Below, in pieces: positions 61,001 to 64,000 of a DNA stretch of 64,000 nt. Source of the DNA: Paralichthys olivaceus (taxonomy: Eukaryota; Chordata; Actinopteri; Pleuronectiformes; Paralichthyidae); NCBI RefSeq assembly GCF_024713975.1, contig NC_091097.1, forward strand, positions 5,120,361 through 5,184,360, read 5' to 3'. The translations under genes and the position numbers were made by a program. Under the pieces are notes generated by a model. The model searched no databases. It worked only from the letters and a program-made list of their open reading frames with translations, and was not told the DNA's origin. Positions within the stretch are counted from its first letter, which is position 1; the number at the start of each line of letters is the position of its first letter.

Positions 61001-63617
61001 TTCAAATTTGACTGAATTTTCTTTAGAATTAAGTTAATTGCTTGAAATGGTGAACTTGCATGATTATGCTCTAATATAATGAGAATTATACCAGTGGTTT
61101 GAAATGGTTTCACAGCAATAACAATAATAACATTTATCCCAATCATTTTTGGGGCAAAATATTGTTCAACAATATTTGTTCTTGTGACAGGCCTACCTTT
61201 ATATTTTTAAGAATGCACTGAGTTAGAGGTTTCCTTGTTCAGTTTACATCTATGGTTCTCTGTGAATGTATTTCATATCCAAATTGGTATAGTACAATTA
61301 AACATCCTGAACTGCATCGATATTCAAACAAATGAAATTGAATCGAACCCAGCCCTAGTCAAGAAATGACCAATGCATATAGGAACTATCAATGGTATAA
61401 TAGGTGTATTATTGAGGTGCCAAAAGGCACAGTGACATTTTCTGGGTGCAGCTAAATTATGTGCTGGTGCATCTTAATGAAAAAGTTAGCCTGGAGCCCT
61501 GCATGTAATAGCAACCAGGATAGTAACAAGATGCTACTATTCAGCATAACCAGATTTATCTGAGTTCCATGTAATACTGCCTGCGGTGTGATCCAAACCG
61601 AGAATAGTCTCAGAGCCAGGAGAAGAAGACATTGTAGATGGATTTGTTGACAGTAAGACAGTAATTGTTTTGGGATTGAAAGTCTAGTTTTGTGGCATGG
61701 AGACAGATTTTCCTTTGAAACAGTAAAAACCAGAGGGGCACTCGGAGAGCTCATACTTCCACTAAGGCTGATTAGACTTTTTATCATGGTATTACACATT
61801 GAGATCAGGTACTTATTCTGCTCACATTAAACTGAATTTCCATTTTCTAAATTATTTAGAATAAATGTTTGTTACTGTACTGAAACTGCATAAAGATCAT
61901 CCCTTTAAAAACATATTTTGATTCACAAAATCAGGATCATTATCCAGATGTACACAGAATTTCACCTGTTCATAGATTGTGTCAATCTTCTGGATTTCGG
62001 AATTATTTCTTGAAAAACATCAAATGTTTAAGAAAGTGAATAAAAATTGCAGGAAGATATGCCCACTGATCTGGACCAGATATTTATTGGGTTCCCCACT
62101 GACCCATGCCACTTTGTTCCCTCAAGTTTTGTGGTGATCTTTCTGTGGTTTTTGGATAATGTGGTAAGAAACAGTGAGACAGGGGTGAAAACATCAGTTA
62201 GTTCTTTGTCAGAGGTGACTGATGTTTTCACAGGAAGACGAGGCCGCTCTGAATTGTGATCATGGACTCAGTGTGGTGGACTGAAGCAGGGAGAGTTTTT
62301 CACAGCTCAGGAGCATCAACACTGGAGAAAGCATGAACCAGAGCAGTGACAAGATCTTAAACAGCCAGTGCAGGTCCACTATCACACAGAGACAGCTCTT
62401 TATATAAAGGCATCTGTTGGACGCTGGTCTCAGACTTTTGTTTTCCAGCTCAGGGCTGCAATTAATCCCTGAACCCATTCATTACATGGGGCATGTAGGG
62501 AATAGTTGCCAAGTTCCTGCTGAATCTGAGCCACAATGTCAAAAGCAACACAGAGAATAAAGCTTCTATATAATTAGCTCCATGTAATTCTACAGAAGCT
62601 CCATTCATGTTCCGTTTTGAGTCGTGGGAAGTTAATGAGAAAAGTTTCTCGAGATTCGAGAGGCCGCCGTCTCCCAAATCCTTCATGAGGATTCCTCATA
62701 ACCAGCGCTGATGTTTTTTAATATCGCTATGCTGCTACAAGCCGCCAGTATCCCGACCGGTGGAGGATGTGAACGTCACAAAGGGCACAAATATGAGCAC
62801 ATCAAATTTCCATCTTTAAAGACGACGGAACAGATGCTGAGTAAAATATCACTGCAGGTTTTTTAATTACAATCATAACGAGATTACGAATGCAGGAAAA
62901 TAAAATCCACTGAAATAAAACAATAAAACCATGATAATTAAATGTAATGATAAAAAAATATGTGTTTAATGTATAGACTGTATAAATTGTCGTCCATCTT
63001 TATGCACAGTGTGAAGCAAAACCTGAATCAGGTCATTGTCATAGTCAGTTAGTTAATTAAAGGCTTTCTTTAAAAAAAGCTGTTTCCCCTCATATCTACA
63101 GGTCGTGTGCTCTATAGCTTTAGGTTTTAATTAACACAGGCCGAAAAACGGCTGTGGTTTACAACATAAGATAAACCAGCAGCAGATGATCTCACTGCAG
63201 TAAATAAAAAGGAAGTGATGAAGCTCGGTCCTGAACCAATGAGCAGCTTCGTGTATGAAGAGGAGGATCAATCAGTTTAATGTTACAGGAGCTCAGCTTT
63301 GAATGAACTCTCTCAGCGTCTGCGTTTACATGGACACCAGGATTCCAACTACTGAATAAAGCTCAGAATAAGACTGGTGTTTACATGAGCTGCGAACGGA
63401 ACATTCCATTCATATTCCTGTTTACATGTTAGAGAGCCTGATGATGATTTAAGTCAACAAGTCACTTCACTGACATGGTTTCTTTCCTCTCTTAAGCCAG
63501 GCAGCCTTCACATGTTTCTCTCCGTTTCTGTTTGTGTCTCAGGATAAAGATCGAGGAGGAATACGCCAAGAACCTCTCCAAGCTGTCTCTGAGCCCGCTG
63601 GCAGCGCAGGAGGAGGG
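38844..63617 (+). CDS. gas7: GAS7 (growth arrest-specific 7), 5' part, runs off the window
   Basis: GAS7 is a cytoplasmic F-BAR protein with a WW domain (plus an N-terminal SH3 domain in long isoforms). It binds membranes and actin and is linked to neurite outgrowth. Exons found are 38844-38846 (ATG only), 43879-44002 (WW), 49982-50067 (linker), 52575-52637 (linker, with an alternative 5' extension from 52509), 58354-58443, 60111-60226 and 63543-63617. Phases agree at every junction. The F-BAR start (LKPSEWSYCDYFW, then KGKQMQKEMAEFVHERIKIE) is strongly GAS7-like. The exon completing the WW domain was not found, and the rest of the F-BAR domain lies beyond the window. Adjacency to MYH genes matches human 17p13. 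Teleosts may have two copies; which one this is cannot be told. Confidence 0.93.
38847..43878 (+). other. GAS7 intron 1
   Basis: This intron is about 5 kb. It contains a hAT-like MITE at 39323-39636. The open frame at 39829-40302 (157 codons) has no recognisable domain and no splice-consistent partner. AT-rich blocks fill 41000-42500, and 42880-43090 is locally more GC-rich without a clear feature. No alternative first exon was recognised. Confidence 0.5.
39323..39636. mobile_element. hAT-like MITE with CAGTGGTG/CACCACTG ends
   Basis: The element starts CAGTGGTGTGATGTCACC and ends TACTTCCTCCACCACTG, so the outer eight bases are inverted repeats. Internally it carries the GTACTTACTTTTACTTAGG / TTTACTCCACTAC wording of a very common fish nonautonomous element. 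Flanks CTGACACA and CACACACA agree at 6 of 8 positions, compatible with a decayed 8-bp hAT target duplication. Confidence 0.7.
43879..44002 (+). CDS. gas7: GAS7 exon: N-terminal segment and first half of WW domain
   Basis: The acceptor is ATGACAG before 43879 and the donor AAAG/GTGAGA after 44002; it starts in phase 0 and ends in phase 1. It encodes KSAVVSSTAPGEETGSQPLP, then PGWRSYMSPEGQRYYVN and SCSK. LPPGW and the YYVN strand are the hallmarks of the first part of a WW domain (proline-rich ligand binding). The second conserved tryptophan (TTWERP in mammals) should lie in the next exon, which I could not find. Confidence 0.85.
44415..44447. repeat. Perfect inverted repeat / hairpin
   Basis: Arms AGATAACCGTCCTAA (44415-44429) and TTAGGACGGTTATCT (44433-44447) pair perfectly across a 3-base spacer, TAG. 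No coding or known transposon context was recognised around it. Confidence 0.9.
45481..45503 (+). repeat. (TG)n microsatellite
   Basis: About eleven uninterrupted TG units lie in a GAS7 intron, 110 bp from a long (CA)n tract of opposite polarity. Confidence 0.95.
45617..45664 (+). repeat. (CA)n microsatellite
   Basis: About 24 uninterrupted CA units, preceded by a short (CT)n run at 45606-45616. It is probably polymorphic in length. Confidence 0.95.
45976..46005 (+). repeat. (GT)n microsatellite
   Basis: About 15 uninterrupted GT units in the same GAS7 intron. Confidence 0.95.
46795..46915 (+). repeat. Dispersed repeat family 2, copy 3
   Basis: CTATGACTTATACTGCAGCC, AGCCACTAG, a G-run of about 13, then TTTTGCTTCACTTTTGCGAGCTG match copies 1 and 2. 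The G-run replaces the short GGGGGCG-type spacer that this family usually has. Confidence 0.6.
49982..50067 (+). CDS. gas7: GAS7 linker exon
   Basis: The acceptor is GTCTTCAG before 49982 and the donor ACAG/GTATGT after 50067; it enters in phase 1 and leaves in phase 0. It encodes ASGSHGSAKTSQPPEITDVP, then LRRSTMNKQ (the A codon is split), which aligns with the human linker ASGTPAHPPETAHMSVRKST. This is the low-complexity Ser/Pro linker between the WW and F-BAR domains. Confidence 0.8.
50182..50550 (+). mobile_element. MITE family 1, copy 3 (best-preserved)
   Basis: The ends AAAGGTTCAATGTGTAGAAT and ATCTTACACACTGGACCTTT are imperfect inverted repeats of about 24 bp. The interior includes CCTGTGGTAGCTTCAGTTTT and TCAGATGAAACACACAAGTG. 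It is the longest of three copies in the window, lies 115 bp after a GAS7 exon, and encodes no transposase, so it is nonautonomous. Confidence 0.8.
50551..52508 (+). other. GAS7 intron with CT-rich, promoter-like 3' portion
   Basis: Up to about 51700 nothing is recognised. From about 51720 the DNA becomes pyrimidine-rich (CCACCACCACCTCCTCC near 51947, CTCCTCCTCC near 52262-52290) and turns purine-rich (GAGA)n at 52426-52470, just before the in-frame ATG at 52509. The 137-codon open frame 52091-52504 is low-complexity and out of frame with GAS7. A TATA-less promoter for an alternative GAS7 transcript is plausible here. Confidence 0.4.
52509..52637 (+). CDS. gas7: GAS7 dual-use exon: alternative first exon or internal linker exon
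   Basis: The donor ATCACG/GTAAGT follows 52637 in phase 0. Two 5' uses are visible. As a first exon, an ATG at 52509 (MMMEASFDTEESFDDPSCLA, then PQ) is preceded by an in-frame TAG at 52482-52484, so translation must start within it. As an internal exon, the acceptor CTCGCCCCCCAG ending at 52574 opens a 63-nt, phase-0 exon encoding PPGSISPAKRQIKEVKETKIT minus nothing else. That joins in frame after MNKQ and aligns with the human linker SSSPSKKQSKENTIT. No acceptor upstream of the ATG has the phase needed for a longer internal exon. This fits known use of alternative 5' ends by mammalian GAS7. Confidence 0.75.
56225..56715 (+). repeat. Dispersed fish repeat (decayed)
   Basis: Landmarks are TTTATTTGGATCAGCACCAA, GATCCAGATCTGGATAATG, TTTCATAGAAATCCGTCCAC and AACCTCATCTTAGGTGGAGG. 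These are the phrases of a very common teleost repeat that also appears, shorter, at 61905-62185, 22400-22660 and 19030-19275. Confidence 0.55.
57130..57380 (+). repeat. LINE/SINE-type 3' tail fragment
   Basis: GGCAGCACGGTGGCACAATA, TCGAATCCCAGC, GACCTGTCCAGGGTGCACGT, CACTGTCAGCTGGGGTTGGC and the final GATATTGGATGCATGGATG are the signature of a widespread fish non-LTR element tail. A second fragment is at 15588-15680 in a myosin intron. Confidence 0.65.
58354..58443 (+). CDS. gas7: GAS7 exon leading into the F-BAR domain
   Basis: The acceptor is TTGCTTCAG and the donor TGG/GTGAGA; 30 codons in phase 0. It encodes INCVTFPLPGEGPEQQ, then LLKPSEWSYCDYFW. The equivalent human segment is almost the same (LLKPTEWSYCDYFW). 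It is the N-terminal edge of the membrane-curving F-BAR domain. Confidence 0.93.
58444..60110 (+). other. GAS7 intron, nothing recognised
   Basis: This 1.7-kb intron between two F-BAR exons shows no repeat landmark or RNA gene that I could identify. A short CA-rich stretch lies near 59910-59935. Confidence 0.45.
60111..60226 (+). CDS. gas7: GAS7 F-BAR exon
   Basis: The acceptor is TCTTCCTCAG and the donor GAGAG/GTAACA; it enters in phase 0 and leaves in phase 2. It encodes TDKKDPQGTTSVAGFEVPL, QKQLKGKQMQKEMAEF and VHE, the first helices of the F-BAR domain with a basic face (KQLKGKQMQK) expected to contact acidic lipids. It matches mammalian GAS7 closely. Confidence 0.93.
60227..63542 (+). 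other. GAS7 intron between F-BAR exons
   Basis: This 3.3-kb intron contains an AAT-rich tract near 60798-60825 and a decayed repeat at about 61905-62185 (GTTCCCCACTGACCCATGCC, TTTTGTGGTGATCTTTCTG, GAGACAGGGGTGAAAACATC). At 62990 a short phrase (GTCCATCTTTATGCACAGTG) may be an end of repeat family 2. No exon was recognised. Confidence 0.5.
61905..62185 (+). repeat. Dispersed fish repeat (decayed), second long copy
   Basis: It shares the order TTGATTCACAAAATCAGGATC, GATCTGGACCAGATATTTATTG, CACTGACCCATGCCAC and a trailing GACAGGGGTGAAAACAT with the family seen at 56225-56715. Classification would need a repeat library. Confidence 0.5.
63543..63617 (+). CDS. gas7: GAS7 F-BAR exon (last one in window)
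   Basis: The acceptor is TTGTGTCTCAG and the donor GAGGAGGG/GTGAGT; it enters and leaves in phase 2. It encodes, after the split Arg, IKIEEEYAKNLSKLSLSP then LAAQEEG. IKIEEEYAKNLSKL is the conserved core of F-BAR helix 2. The remaining F-BAR exons lie to the right of the window. Confidence 0.93.
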
Positions 63618-64000
63618 GTGAGTGCGGCAAACGTTTCGCTGCGAGACGGCTTGAGCGGTGATAGGAGATAGTGGCAATAATTAAGAGAACCCTGTCTAAA
63701 GATAGGATGCTTTAAAATAGACCCATTCCCACTGTCTGAGTCTGATGCACCATTCAAAGAAAGATTACTTGGTCTGTCACCAAAATAAAAGAGAAGTGTT
63801 TGCGAAGATCTCAGAGTCATTGAGATGAGATTTGTCTTGAGGAATCTTTTAAGATCCAGAAATTCCCTGATTATTTTCATCAATAAGAATGAGACTGAGG
63901 CGACATCCACACTACTGATGAGTTTTAGAGCTGCTCATACGGAAGACGTTTGGAGACTCTGTTCTGGTTTGAAATTTTAGTGTGGACGAGCAGAGACTGA
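63618..64000 (+). other. GAS7 intron, start
   Basis: This is intron sequence to the window edge with no recognisable feature. An apparent minus-strand open frame of about 120 codons overlaps the preceding exon and has no domain. Confidence 0.5.

Overview
This is vertebrate nuclear DNA, almost certainly from a ray-finned (teleost, probably percomorph) fish. It has compact multi-exon genes with GT-AG introns, CA/GT microsatellites, and several repeat families that I recognise as typical of percomorph genomes. The left half is part of a sarcomeric (fast-skeletal-class) myosin heavy chain cluster. The right half is the 5' two thirds of GAS7. MYH genes next to GAS7 is also the arrangement on human 17p13.

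Layout: (1) 26-1024, + strand: the last five coding exons of MYH gene A, cut by the window edge. (2) 3794-18068, + strand: complete MYH gene B, 39 coding exons; the exon lengths sum to 5844 nt, giving 1947 residues. (3) 34037-19699, - strand: complete MYH gene C, also 39 coding exons, about 1938 residues, in tail-to-tail orientation with B. The two stop codons are only about 1.6 kb apart. B and C have the same exon lengths everywhere except the exons for surface loop 1, surface loop 2 and the C-terminal tip. (4) 38844 to beyond 63617, + strand: GAS7, with an ATG-bearing first exon, a WW-domain exon, linker exons and the first F-BAR exons; the gene runs off the right edge. GAS7 and gene C are head to head, about 4.6 kb apart.

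The myosins are thick-filament motors: an ATPase head with P-loop, switch I, switch II and reactive cysteines, an IQ neck, and a coiled-coil rod. GAS7 is an unrelated F-BAR/WW membrane and actin adaptor, linked here by conserved synteny. The rest is introns and intergenic DNA carrying MITEs, LINE-tail fragments and microsatellites. I saw no tRNA, rRNA, CRISPR array or prokaryotic element.

The most notable points are: the inverted MYH pair beside GAS7; a GAS7 exon that can act either as an alternative first exon (in-frame ATG at 52509) or as an internal exon (acceptor at 52573-52574); my failure to find the exon for the second half of the GAS7 WW domain; loss of the last intron in gene A; and a small exon-like unit on the opposite strand inside an intron of gene C. 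Exon boundaries were read by hand from splice sites and frame, so single-base errors are possible.
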